The notes under the pieces were generated by a model. The model was not told the origin of the DNA and did not search any database. It saw nothing but the letters and a program-made list of their open reading frames with translations. A stretch of 64,000 nucleotides of DNA from Flavobacteriales bacterium UBA6051 (GTDB lineage: Bacteria; Bacteroidota; Bacteroidia; Flavobacteriales_D; Crocinitomicaceae), in the NCBI GenBank assembly GCA_002427735.1, contig DIYP01000016.1, forward strand, positions 668,115 through 732,114, written 5' to 3'. This document shows positions 34,257 to 42,626 of the stretch, in pieces; the first letter of the stretch is position 1, and each line of letters opens with the position of its first letter. A program made the translations under genes and the position numbers.

Positions 34257-35030
34257 TTATTGAACCAGTTTAGAGGCTGCATTAGCTAGTTTTAGTTGAA
34301 GTTTTGTGAATCTACTAGCCTGTTCAACAGACAAATCCGATTTAGCATTTTCAATTCTTTTCCCTAGACTTGAAGCCTTTTCAAACACTTCAATGCTCTC
34401 GGACGCAGCAGACAATCCATCACCATTATTGGCTTCTTCCAACACTTCAATATACTCATCCACAAATTCTTCGTACTCATCTAAAAATTCATCCCATTCT
34501 TCCGAATTTTCAGGGATGTAATCATCATTAGAACCACCCGAAGAAATTGATTTCTTTTTATACCAAATTTCAAATTTGGAAGCGTTTGAAGGTATTCCCT
34601 TTATATCCGCATTCATGATCTGTTCAAAGGTTACCCATTTAGTTTCTCCCGGATTTCCCATAAGGTTGGCTAGTTTTTCATCATCTGAATAAACACTTGG
34701 GATATCCTGCCACCCATCTATTGGAACACCGTCTTTATCCAATATTGACATATAAAGTGGTCCATTGTCACCGTCTCCTATACCCGGATAATTTTCTGGA
34801 TTATCTTCCTCTTCGGATTTTAATTTCACCTTAATGGTAAGTGTTGGGGCAGCATACCCCTCTGTCAAGTTAGCTTTAGCTTCTCCTTCTATTAGGAAAT
34901 CAGTACCGCCATAAACTTCCGTGTCTTCCGCTTTGAGGGTTGTACTGGATAAACCGTTTTCACTTTCTGAACTTGAACTACTACACCCCGCAAGGATGGC
35001 AATTGCTCCTACATAAATCATTCTTTTCAT
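34257..35030 (-). CDS. Transposon-borne lipoprotein
   Basis: 257 residues. Lipobox ILAGC at residues 12-16, then a Ser-rich stretch. About 25-185 is a beta-rich domain (PTLTIKVKLKSEEEDNPEN, GPLYMSILDKDG, KWVTFEQIM); about 186-215 very acidic (EEWDEFLDEYEEFVDEYIEVLEEA); the end is helical. Predicted to sit in a membrane facing the periplasm. The stop is next to the array's terminator. Unusual cargo for an IS1595 element; function unknown. Confidence 0.7.
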   Translation of the reverse strand: MKRMIYVGAIAILAGCSSSSSESENGLSSTTLKAEDTEVYGGTDFLIEGEAKANLTEGYAAPTLTIKVKLKSEEEDNPENYPGIGDGDNGPLYMSILDKDGVPIDGWQDIPSVYSDDEKLANLMGNPGETKWVTFEQIMNADIKGIPSNASKFEIWYKKKSISSGGSNDDYIPENSEEWDEFLDEYEEFVDEYIEVLEEANNGDGLSAASESIEVFEKASSLGKRIENAKSDLSVEQASRFTKLQLKLANAASKLVQ

Positions 35031-35063
35031 TTTATTTAGATTTTAATTGTTACTGGTTAGATT

Positions 35064-35118
35064 AGGGGTGAGTGCCACCCTATAAAAACACAGAAGCCAC
35101 ATTATTCATGTGGCTTCT
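35064..35118 (-). promoter_or_regulatory. Two-hairpin leader of the lipoprotein gene
   Basis: Read leftward: AGAAGCCACAT / ATGTGGCTTCT (11 bp, 5-base loop; it also terminates the upstream gene), TGTTTTTAT, then AGGGTG-GCACT-CACCCCT. The block from ATAGGG to CACCCCTAA is repeated at 35891-35909 ahead of the other passenger gene. Confidence 0.55.
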
Positions 35119-35878
35119 ACTGTAATATGATTTGATCTTTATACTTTTCTTTTCTATAGTCTTCTAAATATCTTTCTAATTTCTCCTTTATCCTGTCGTG
35201 TTGCTCCTTACAATTAAAAATGAAAATCAAGGAACCGAGAATTTGTTTGTTGCCTACAATGAAAACAAGTTCACCAAATTCAGATTTTAAATCTGATATT
35301 CTATCCTTTAATGAATAATGATGATTACCTAGATGTTGAAAGAAACATATTATATCATCCGAGTTAGACACCGATACACACTGTTTCAACTCTTTCAGCA
35401 TCAGATAAGCGGTCTTCTTTGATCTTACTCTCCTTCTTATATTGATACTTAACCCAACATCAGGGTCTATAAAAATTAGCTTACCTTCTTTGGCACTTTT
35501 TATCATAGAGGCAGACTGTTTAAAATATCGCTCTCTATTGTCCTCGGAGAAATAACCAATGTTGTCTATATGGATTGCATCTTTATTATTCATCCCTAAT
35601 GGTAAAACAACTTTTTGGATTACCCCCATTCCATTAAAGTGGTCAACTATTTTTCCGAAATCTGGCTTTTCTTCTTCATAAGCAGAGGATAATAATTCGT
35701 AAAGTTTTTTGTTTCTCCTACCGATACCATATAGGATATATTTCGGGTCCAAAGCCTTGCTTTCATCCTTGGTTAGCATTGGGATGTAGAATAGTAAATT
35801 CTTTTGTCCTGTCAACAAGTAGAGCAAGACATCGTACTTCATCAGATCAAGAGAATTTCCAAAGTATTTAACATTCAT
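35117..35878 (-). CDS. Transposon passenger protein, unknown
   Basis: 253 residues from the ATG at 35878 (MNVKYFGNSLDLMKYDVLLYLL; an upstream ATG at 35950 lies in the leader hairpin). The motif KLIFIDPDVGLSINIRR (about 134-150), the opening YFGNSxDLxKYD, and CFFQHLGNH suggest a nucleotide or nucleic-acid enzyme fold with acidic FIDPD residues, but I cannot name the family. Cytosolic, basic toward the end. Transcribed toward the lipoprotein gene. Confidence 0.65.
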   Translation of the reverse strand: MNVKYFGNSLDLMKYDVLLYLLTGQKNLLFYIPMLTKDESKALDPKYILYGIGRRNKKLYELLSSAYEEEKPDFGKIVDHFNGMGVIQKVVLPLGMNNKDAIHIDNIGYFSEDNRERYFKQSASMIKSAKEGKLIFIDPDVGLSINIRRRVRSKKTAYLMLKELKQCVSVSNSDDIICFFQHLGNHHYSLKDRISDLKSEFGELVFIVGNKQILGSLIFIFNCKEQHDRIKEKLERYLEDYRKEKYKDQIILQ

Positions 35879-35890
35879 AATTTCAGTGTT

Positions 35891-35950
35891 AGGGGTGAGT
35901 GCCAACCCTATTAAACGACAAATGCCACCGCTGTTGACCAGCGATGGCAT
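35891..35950 (-). promoter_or_regulatory. Two-hairpin leader of the 253-residue protein gene
   Basis: Read leftward: ATGCCATCGCTG / CAGCGGTGGCAT (12 pairs incl. G-U, 5-base loop), TTGTCGTTTAAT, then AGGGTT-GGCACT-CACCCCTAA 12 bp before the start codon. Shares its second hairpin almost exactly with the 35064-35081 leader. Confidence 0.55.
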
Positions 35951-36021
35951 ATCACAAATGTATAATTTTTCTTTGGTTTGAAAAATCAGTGAATATTTTT
36001 CTTTTTCTATATCAGGACTTT

Positions 36022-36045
36022 ACGTGGTTCTAGGGAATAATTATC
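36022..36045 (-). repeat. Right terminal inverted repeat
   Basis: Reads GATAATTATTCCCTAGAACC then ACGT on the minus strand. TATATTAA follows at 36046-36053. Confidence 0.88.
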
Positions 36046-36083
36046 TATATTAATGTTTTAACGAGCTGAATTCAAAAGATCGT

Positions 36084-36350
36084 ATGAATAGTGAAAAAAG
36101 AAAAGCACAAATTCGTCAGCAAAACGAACGTGCTCATATTAAGAAGTTGCAAACCCCCATTAATCAGCGTGATATTGATATCATTTGCCTGATTTTTGAA
36201 GAAAAGAGTTCTGAGGAAATCGGAATTATACTTGGACTCAGCAAGAGAACCATTGATATGCATAGACGCTACATTCTCAAAAAAATCGGATGCAGAGACG
36301 TTGTAGGTGTGATTAAATATGCTCTGAGAAAAGGTATTGTCTCTCTTTAG
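36084..36350 (+). CDS. LuxR-type (GerE) HTH regulator
   Basis: 88 residues, nearly only the GerE domain: INQRDIDIICLIFEEKSSEEIGIILGLSKRTIDMHRRYILKKIGCRDVVGVIKYA, with the recognition helix at about residues 53-66. No receiver or sensor domain. It starts 31 bp downstream of the transposon's target duplication, so its promoter or leader was split by the insertion. Target genes unknown. Confidence 0.85.
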   Translation: MNSEKRKAQIRQQNERAHIKKLQTPINQRDIDIICLIFEEKSSEEIGIILGLSKRTIDMHRRYILKKIGCRDVVGVIKYALRKGIVSL

Positions 36351-36370
36351 TTGATGGTATCACCTCGTGC

Positions 36371-37309
36371 TTATTCAATTCTGCATTTTCTCTCGCTTCT
36401 TCCGTCAGCATACATATAGATGAAGACCTTGTTTTCAGAAGGATCAGCATCTTTTCCCATAGGATCAATAATACGTAGTATCTCACCACCATCATTCGTA
36501 CCATCCTTCTCGTTCGTATTAAGGATAGCTCCCCATATTTCATTGGCGAATTCAGGATGATCGATAAAAGGATTTCGATTATTCTGATAATTGTAATAAA
36601 TAACATCATTCCGATTTCGTTCCCAATTATCTACAGGGTCTTCATTATGCCATTGCAAGAGATCGGAAAACTTAGCATGAATTGGTGATGTCGTATTATT
36701 ATTCCCAGGTATATAGTCCACCATTTCAAGATCAGGTTCTCCATTATTTCCTTCATACCGCGTTGCCATATAGAAGATCATCCTTGCTACATCTCCTTTT
36801 ACATTATCCCTTGGTTTCCATACCCATTCTGTTGAGCTTGTATAACTTCCTGTTGCTCCATCCGAATCAATGTATTCATCTGAACATTCAGCAAACCATC
36901 GGTTACTTCGTGCAGAGTTGACAGTCACATCACAGGGACGTAATGCATGTACATCGGTTCCTGCACCTTGACTTGTTCCAAAGTCCCCGTGGGACTTTGC
37001 CCATACATGCTCGCGTGACCATCCATTTCCTCCGTTATATTCTTGGTCTGCATTTACTGACCAATCAGAATAGATAAGGATGACGTTATTCGGGTTAAGG
37101 GTATCTCTATCCGTTTCTTTCAGAATATCCCATACATCAGTTCCTGAACTGGTATATGGGAATTCAATATGATCTTTGATAATATTGTGTAATGCTGTTT
37201 TAAGGCTCTCTCCTGTTAAGCCATTGGCTGAGTCATAATATCCTAGGGGGATCTGCCCGAAAGACATATGGAAGGTAAATAGGGTGATGAGGGTGATCAG
37301 TGTTTTCAT
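36371..37309 (-). CDS. Exported endonuclease I (EndA/NucM family)
   Basis: 312 residues. Signal peptide 1-18 (MSFGQ). Nuclease core: GGNGWSREHVWAKSHG (about 92-107), DVHALRPCDVTVNSARSN and NNRNPFIDHPE near 248-258, with the metal-site His and Asn all present. Degrades extracellular DNA or RNA. The tail RIIDPMGKDADPSENKVFIYMYADGRSERK is the same short T9SS-like variant as at 18108-19094, so export through T9SS is likely. Confidence 0.92.
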   Translation of the reverse strand: MKTLITLITLFTFHMSFGQIPLGYYDSANGLTGESLKTALHNIIKDHIEFPYTSSGTDVWDILKETDRDTLNPNNVILIYSDWSVNADQEYNGGNGWSREHVWAKSHGDFGTSQGAGTDVHALRPCDVTVNSARSNRWFAECSDEYIDSDGATGSYTSSTEWVWKPRDNVKGDVARMIFYMATRYEGNNGEPDLEMVDYIPGNNNTTSPIHAKFSDLLQWHNEDPVDNWERNRNDVIYYNYQNNRNPFIDHPEFANEIWGAILNTNEKDGTNDGGEILRIIDPMGKDADPSENKVFIYMYADGRSERKCRIE

Positions 37310-37338
37310 AGGAGATAAGATAAGGATGTTAGGACTAT

Positions 37339-37695
37339 TTATTGATCAATGAGCTCATTACAAAGCATTAAAGGGAAAACTGGTATATTATTCGAATTTT
37401 CAGCAAGCATAGAATATCTCCCCTTGTATACGTTGTCTGGAAATTCTTGAATTAAGATCCTTTTAATCTCAAGATCATTAATATTCTGTAATGCAAATTT
37501 CACATTAGTTCCTTTAGCCGGGATTACAATTTCCATATCAACTCTTCCTTCCTTGTGAGATTCGAGTAAATTACGAATATTCCTTTTTAGATTTTTCACA
37601 TTTTCCACAAGGGCTCTTTCAGTGAAAATATCTTTTCTAAATTTCCCTAATCTAACAGTGTCAAAATGTGCATACATACGCCAAGAAGATTTCAA
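37339..37695 (-). CDS. Hypothetical protein
   Basis: 118 residues, mixed alpha/beta, no signal or membrane segment. ENVKNLKRNIRNLLESHKEG is helical and basic; the rest beta-rich. Upstream of the endonuclease gene with 29 bp between them. No family recognised; start position uncertain. Confidence 0.5.
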   Translation of the reverse strand: MKSSWRMYAHFDTVRLGKFRKDIFTERALVENVKNLKRNIRNLLESHKEGRVDMEIVIPAKGTNVKFALQNINDLEIKRILIQEFPDNVYKGRYSMLAENSNNIPVFPLMLCNELIDQ

Positions 37696-37821
37696 TTTTT
37701 GAAATATATTGATACCATCAATTTAACTCTTTTTTCAAGAATGATAAGATTGACGATCCTATTAATGGTAAAACTTCACTTTTATGACTAATTCAGATAT
37801 CAATGTGGCAAAATGAAAAAT

Positions 37822-39021
37822 TTAAAGATTGGATTCAGTAATACTCCAAATCTTCACTATTCCATCACAAGAATAAGACGCGGCAAGCTCGTTATCATTA
37901 CTTATTGCCAGATACCCAATTATTCCTTGGTGAGCATTTTGAATGACAAAACTTCTATTCGACTTTCTAATCACTAATTCCTTATTTATCGAAGAGACAA
38001 GAATTATTTGGCCATTTGAAGAAACAACTGCCTCAGTTCCTTTCATCTTTTCAACAAAATAATTCGTTTCTGATCGCCAAAACCAAAAATCGGCATTCTT
38101 GGAATCGGTACAATGATTCAAATTCTGGTCTTTCAGAATTACAAGATTACCTGTCGCATCAGACGAAATCTCTGGATCATAAAATGGGCATCGCTTTTCA
38201 AATAAGATTTTCTTTTGCCTCACATCCCACTTCCTAACTCCATCTTTCATATCTGAAATTTCAACAAGACTCGAATCGTTATCACTAAACAAAATATGCT
38301 TAATCGGCCATGAATCCTTCACGTCATATAATACCTCGAGGTGATTACCATTAATATCCAACAAGTTTATCCCGTTGTATCCACCGCCACAAGCGATTGT
38401 TTCTTCATCATTTGAAAGAGCTATAGATTTGATATACTCACTTATTCTACCTGTTGAATAAACTAATTGTCCTGCTCTTACATCCCAACACTTCAAACTT
38501 CCATCTTGTGTTGCTCCACCTGAAAATAATTTATTTCCATCTTTACTAAACGCTATTGCCGATACAGTGCTCTTATGACCCTCCAAAATATATGCTAGCT
38601 CTCCTGTTCGTAAATTCCAAAGTCGAATCTTTTTATCAGTATGTCCAGAAGCAATTATTTGACTATTGGGGCTAAATTTCAAACACTTAATCTTACTCCA
38701 ACTTTGGAGGTGATGCAATTTCCTCCCTGTCATTGCGTCCCATATTTCGATAGTGTTTTGATCTGTGACTATTGCCAAAACTTTGCCATCCGGAGAAAAG
38801 CCTATCGATTCGACCTTATCATTAACGCTGAATTTCCACGTCTCAACAAGTGGGTTTTGATTACCAAGCGAATCCTGCTTTATGGTTGGAACAGATTCAT
38901 TTTGTAGAAAGTCACGCGCTCTGCTTTTTCCAGAAAGGAATACGATTATCGTAATAACTGCCGAAACAAGTCCTAGAACGACTGTAGTTTTGATATATAG
39001 GTTGGTTAGACGTTTTCTCAT
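37822..39021 (-). CDS. Membrane-anchored WD40 beta-propeller protein
   Basis: 399 residues. N-terminal membrane span about 11-30 (VVLGLVSAVITIIVFLSG), then about seven WD40 blades: VESIGFSPDGKVLAIVT..TIEIWDAMTGR, IKCLKFSPNSQIIASGH..KIRLWNLRTGE, VSAIAFSKDGNKLFSGG..SLKCWDVRAG. Likely periplasmic protein-binding platform; no fused kinase or protease domain. Downstream in the same direction as a membrane protein 23 bp before it, so the two may work together. Confidence 0.85.
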   Translation of the reverse strand: MRKRLTNLYIKTTVVLGLVSAVITIIVFLSGKSRARDFLQNESVPTIKQDSLGNQNPLVETWKFSVNDKVESIGFSPDGKVLAIVTDQNTIEIWDAMTGRKLHHLQSWSKIKCLKFSPNSQIIASGHTDKKIRLWNLRTGELAYILEGHKSTVSAIAFSKDGNKLFSGGATQDGSLKCWDVRAGQLVYSTGRISEYIKSIALSNDEETIACGGGYNGINLLDINGNHLEVLYDVKDSWPIKHILFSDNDSSLVEISDMKDGVRKWDVRQKKILFEKRCPFYDPEISSDATGNLVILKDQNLNHCTDSKNADFWFWRSETNYFVEKMKGTEAVVSSNGQIILVSSINKELVIRKSNRSFVIQNAHQGIIGYLAISNDNELAASYSCDGIVKIWSITESNL

Positions 39022-39044
39022 CTTTGAATCTTCATCAAATGATC

Positions 39045-39785
39045 TTACCCATTAATATCGGACCTCCTAATCGGTATTAAGGTAAAGCCCCAGGTTTCTT
39101 TCTTCAAACCTCTCCCCTTGACAAACCAGGCCAAACCAAAAAAGACTAGCGCAACACATTCAGCGATAAAGACGTCATAGTTAGTAAAATGATTACCTAC
39201 GAGCATTTCGACAATAAGAAATAGAACTAACAACCAAATCATTACTGCGCAAAACCGATACAAACGTTTCTTATTTCTTGTCTCTTCTTTTGTAAATCTC
39301 AGAAATGCCATAAACCCCATTGAGACTAAGAATGCTCCTGCGAACCCCAAATGAAAGCTTCCCTGCCATCCAATGTTATGCATATAAGGCAAGGTCATAG
39401 CACTCGTATCATTTAAACATGAAATTTCACAGAAAAAATGTAGGTCTGGATTACAATGGCCACTACTACAATAGGTAGTAGGAAGAAGAGCGGTGAGCAT
39501 GGCCATCAATCCTCCAAAATTGGTTATAACATTATCACTTATACATTGTTTTTCTTCTTTCTTACGTCCCTTGTATGAAAAGAGAAAAATACCAAACGAA
39601 AACATAAAACTCACGAAAATTGAACCACCTGTTGAATAATAATAGTGGCTTATTGAGGGCTTTAACACGAAGCCATTTGTCGCCAGCAATAAGAGTGGAA
39701 GAGCAAAACCGAAAATGCCTAACAATGCTCTAAGTCTCAAATAGGTTAGGTTGGTATCTTTGATATACTCAATTTGATTTTTCAT
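39045..39785 (-). CDS. Polytopic membrane protein
   Basis: 246 residues with six or so membrane helices (e.g. about 18-36, 53-71, 90-103, 140-160, 178-196, 206-223). A cysteine-rich loop (CSSGHCNPDLHFFCEISC, about 106-123) between helices 3 and 4 may bind metal or form disulfides. Resembles DUF998-type proteins in layout only. Its promoter region carries the GTATAAATAC-type palindrome at 39836. Confidence 0.65.
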   Translation of the reverse strand: MKNQIEYIKDTNLTYLRLRALLGIFGFALPLLLLATNGFVLKPSISHYYYSTGGSIFVSFMFSFGIFLFSYKGRKKEEKQCISDNVITNFGGLMAMLTALLPTTYCSSGHCNPDLHFFCEISCLNDTSAMTLPYMHNIGWQGSFHLGFAGAFLVSMGFMAFLRFTKEETRNKKRLYRFCAVMIWLLVLFLIVEMLVGNHFTNYDVFIAECVALVFFGLAWFVKGRGLKKETWGFTLIPIRRSDING

Positions 39786-39835
39786 ACAGATCGGTTTAAA
39801 TGGTTACTCTAAAAATAGTTATTTAGGTCATGTAA

Positions 39836-39853
39836 TAAATACGTATTTATACC
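39836..39853. promoter_or_regulatory. ATAAATACGTATTTAT palindrome
   Basis: 16-bp perfect palindrome (39836-39851), overlapping CGTATTTATACC (39842-39853), a variant of the 9045 motif. Lies 51 bp upstream of the 39785 start. Confidence 0.4.
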
Positions 39854-40029
39854 CTATTTTATAACAGTAATTGGATTACGTTCTGAATATTTATTATTGC
39901 TCTATGAAGTTTGCACAATACGTAGCAAGTGTTGCCAAGCACCAAGGAATAACTCATCTGAGTCAACATGGATTCTCGGTCATCATGAATACTATTCACT
40001 TATAGGGACGGATCGCCTCCTGTTTGAAA

Positions 40030-40176
40030 ATGCAAAATCAAGAAAGAAATGAACAAGAAAAATACAAGTATAGACTTTGGATGGAAGATCATAGAAAAAC
40101 GATCGAAGAATTGAGTTCGAAAATGGAGTCAAGCGATTTGTTGAAGAAATTGATTGAGTTACGTTTCTCTGCGTAA
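40030..40176 (+). CDS. Small 48-residue protein, copy 2 of a duplicated module
   Basis: MQNQERNEQEKYKYRLWMED...KKLIELRFSA. Shares 17 of 47 aligned positions with the product of 6350-6493, no gaps. The upstream DNA is also related (TGGATT at 39969, exactly 61 bp before the start, and GAATAnTATTCA). Convergent with the OLD nuclease gene ending at 40322, as copy 1 is convergent with the DUF4062-like pair. Helical and charged; function unknown. The region 40177-40321 is otherwise empty. Confidence 0.6.
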   Translation: MQNQERNEQEKYKYRLWMEDHRKTIEELSSKMESSDLLKKLIELRFSA

Positions 40177-40321
40177 AAAAACTTACAGACCCGAATAGAT
40201 TATATGATTAGGCAAATTCGATCATTTTACTTAAGCTCATAGGTTAATTCTAAGCATCCTTAATAATTCCGATATAGCGTTTGGTCTGAGTTTATGCGTT
40301 AAGTTTTTTTTTGCAGATTTA

Positions 40322-42178
40322 TCAACCCCATTTCAAAAGTAATTGTTCTACGAGCTCTTTCATTTGAGGAGCATCCCTTTCAATTTTAGATTTGGTATCA
40401 AAGTCCTCAACAAATTTCTTTGAAAGTTTAATTTTTAAAGACTCTAATTTTTGTTTGTCAGTCTTTAAGTCTTGATTCTGTTGTTTCAATTGAATAATAA
40501 TAGCTTTTACGTTATCAATAGTAAAACTTGAACTTAACTCACCCTCAAAGAACGACCGAACATAGTCGACTGGCATCATGTCCTCTATTGTTGAATCTTT
40601 TGGAATACCAGTGACTAAATCACGTAACGTGAATACATTCTTCTGATTATACGTCTCCTTAAATTTATCAAATATCCTTTTCTTGTTATCCCTCCCCTCT
40701 TTGTCATCATCGAATAATATATATGCTGGAACTTTCTCATTTGAAAGGAGAGAGGCAATACCTGGTGCTTTTGATGCACCTCCTGCAGATTTGATAGAAT
40801 AGGTTTGGGCAATATCCATCACCTTCAATATGTGATTTACAATATGCTTATCATCTCCCCCCTCCACAACAAGAATGTTTTGCGGTAATAACTCCTTAAA
40901 TAAGTTTAATCCAAATGCAGAAGTTAGCACGTCATCGTCTTCTACCGGCGTGCTCTCCCCAATTTGATTAACGATTGTTTCTGATTTTTCCTTTTTTACG
41001 ATCCAATGTCTTTCAGGAGTGTTTGTATCAACCATATAATGGCTGTGAGTTGAAACGAACACATGATTATTTTTTCCGATTTTCAATATTTCATCTCTCA
41101 TATACCGTACACCACTTGGATGCAAATGGACCTCTGGCTCATCTATCAGTATTACATTATTTCTAAGTTCATTACTTTCATTTTGCGCAGATAATGAGAG
41201 TATTAAAGATACGAACTGTTGAAAACCGTCACTTCTTTGCTCCATTCTAAAGTAGTTATGCTTTTTATCATTGTCCTCAATAAATACTTGACAATTTGTT
41301 CCGTTAATAGAAATAACTACTTTAATCTTATGTTCTTTCCATATTCTATTTAGATGTTTCGTTGTAGCCAATGAAAGTTTATCTCTTAGCTCATCAGTTT
41401 TTTCTTGGTTACTTAAAGCGCGTTCAATAGTTGCTTTAATTGATTCATTCGAGTTGAAACCTCCTATACGAAAAATATTCTTGAGTGGTAATGATAAGGA
41501 AGTGTCGTCTTTAAACAAACTGAGGTCAATAGGAGCATTAATAAGGTACTCAGGTTTTGGTTTCCAAATTTGGACCTTTGGAATGTTTACATCAAAGACT
41601 TTTTCCAGTGTTTCAGCTATAATGCCTTCTAACTTTCGTTTAGTAAGAAGCTCTTGATTTCCGAGAATAAATGATTTCGCATTGTCCATATTGATTACCT
41701 CCTCTACTGCATTTTTTTCTCTAATCAAATGAATGTTTTCGTCTTGAACTAAATATTCAAATAATTCAATATCCTCAATATCTACAACATATGACTTGTC
41801 TACAATATCATTTTTAATGGATAGATTCTTGGATAGGTCTGCAAACTTAATTTTGTCTGCAATTTCCTCTGGAATACCACATGTTTTTACAAAATGGTCA
41901 ACCCAGTAAGAATTTACCTTCTGCTCAAACATTACAATTAACTCAATCCATTGATTGTCATCAAGAGACGGTTTAAAACAACACTCCTCATAATCTATAC
42001 CCGAGAAATCCTTGTCAATTAAGTTCAAGGCCTCCAATATTGAGGTCTTACCTGTTTCGTTGAGACCTACAAAAATACACGCTTTGCTCTTTTGGGATGA
42101 ACTGCCATATTCTTGAAAAGGAACTATTATTTCCTCTATACTTTTAAAATTGATTATTTGAACTTCCTTTATTTTCAC
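40322..42178 (-). CDS. OLD-family ATPase-TOPRIM nuclease
   Basis: 618 residues. ABC-type ATPase: Walker A GLNETGKTS (38-46), signature-like QRSDGFQQF (314-322), Walker B VILIDEPEVHLHP (342-354), and an H-loop STHSHYM (376-382). TOPRIM: ILVVEGGDD (435-443) and YILFDDDKEG (486-495), metal-binding acidic residues present. OLD enzymes are DNA nucleases; GajA of Gabija is a relative. No UvrD-like GajB neighbour is here, so it acts alone or with the divergent membrane protein/aldolase/RidA operon. A candidate anti-phage gene. Confidence 0.88.
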   Translation of the reverse strand: MKIKEVQIINFKSIEEIIVPFQEYGSSSQKSKACIFVGLNETGKTSILEALNLIDKDFSGIDYEECCFKPSLDDNQWIELIVMFEQKVNSYWVDHFVKTCGIPEEIADKIKFADLSKNLSIKNDIVDKSYVVDIEDIELFEYLVQDENIHLIREKNAVEEVINMDNAKSFILGNQELLTKRKLEGIIAETLEKVFDVNIPKVQIWKPKPEYLINAPIDLSLFKDDTSLSLPLKNIFRIGGFNSNESIKATIERALSNQEKTDELRDKLSLATTKHLNRIWKEHKIKVVISINGTNCQVFIEDNDKKHNYFRMEQRSDGFQQFVSLILSLSAQNESNELRNNVILIDEPEVHLHPSGVRYMRDEILKIGKNNHVFVSTHSHYMVDTNTPERHWIVKKEKSETIVNQIGESTPVEDDDVLTSAFGLNLFKELLPQNILVVEGGDDKHIVNHILKVMDIAQTYSIKSAGGASKAPGIASLLSNEKVPAYILFDDDKEGRDNKKRIFDKFKETYNQKNVFTLRDLVTGIPKDSTIEDMMPVDYVRSFFEGELSSSFTIDNVKAIIIQLKQQNQDLKTDKQKLESLKIKLSKKFVEDFDTKSKIERDAPQMKELVEQLLLKWG

Positions 42179-42332
42179 TTTAAACTAAACATGTCCATGG
42201 TAAGGGCATATTTAAACATCATAGTATACTAGAAGGCTATTACTATTAATTTCTATACACCCAAAAACCCATCAAATGATCGCTGAAAATGGTAAGTTTC
42301 AAAGATGAGCATTCTTAATGATATTATCAACA

Positions 42333-42344
42333 GGTATAAATACC
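42333..42344. promoter_or_regulatory. GGTATAAATACC palindrome upstream of OLD nuclease gene
   Basis: 155 bp upstream of the OLD gene start. With the copy at 42528 it brackets the divergent promoter region. Confidence 0.4.
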
Positions 42345-42527
42345 TTATCTCTATAAAAAAACACTATGACGAAATTGAAGAATTACGCATTGATTGGAAG
42401 GCATAACAGGCTCTCCTATGAAAATCAATGAAGACTTGAAGAACTTCTTTGCGTGGTTTGCATTCCAAAATGTAGCGTTTCGGATTGTGAGGGATTTTGG
42501 AACTCGATTAGGGCTCTTTCAAAATAA

Positions 42528-42539
42528 GGTATTTATACC
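42528..42539. promoter_or_regulatory. GGTATTTATACC palindrome upstream of membrane protein operon
   Basis: 88 bp upstream of the ATG at 42627, followed by TACGTA. Reverse complement of the 42333 motif. Confidence 0.4.
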
Positions 42540-42626
42540 TACGTAAAACCAGTACTTTTATTAGTTTTTTTTTGATTTTAAACGTTAAACTTGAAGATAT
42601 TCTGGGCTAGTGTTTATGAGGCAAAT

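Larger units (their letters stand above)
31441..36045. mobile_element. IS1595-type transposon with passenger genes (4,605 bp)
   Basis: The ends are inverted repeats matching at 23 of 24 bases, beginning GATAATTATTCCCTA. The flanks are identical 8-bp sequences, TATATTAA (31433-31440 and 36046-36053); 8 bp is the known target duplication size of IS1595. Inside are two different IS1595-family transposases, head to head, a small gene, a lipoprotein gene, a 253-residue gene and hairpin arrays. The intact ends suggest recent insertion. IS1595 members with passenger genes are known; this gene set and the arrays are not familiar to me. Confidence 0.88.

Noticed and set aside
40322..42178. Complete Gabija system
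   Set aside because: GajA-like OLD protein is present, but no UvrD-like GajB is adjacent on either side.
42305..42406. 33-codon frame MSILNDIINRYKYL...
   Set aside because: Looks a little like the small-module proteins but shares no aligned residues with them; also overlaps a palindrome.
42418..42546. 42-codon frame MKINEDLKNFFAWF...
   Set aside because: No homologue recognised, and the GGTATTTATACC palindrome lies in its 3' end.
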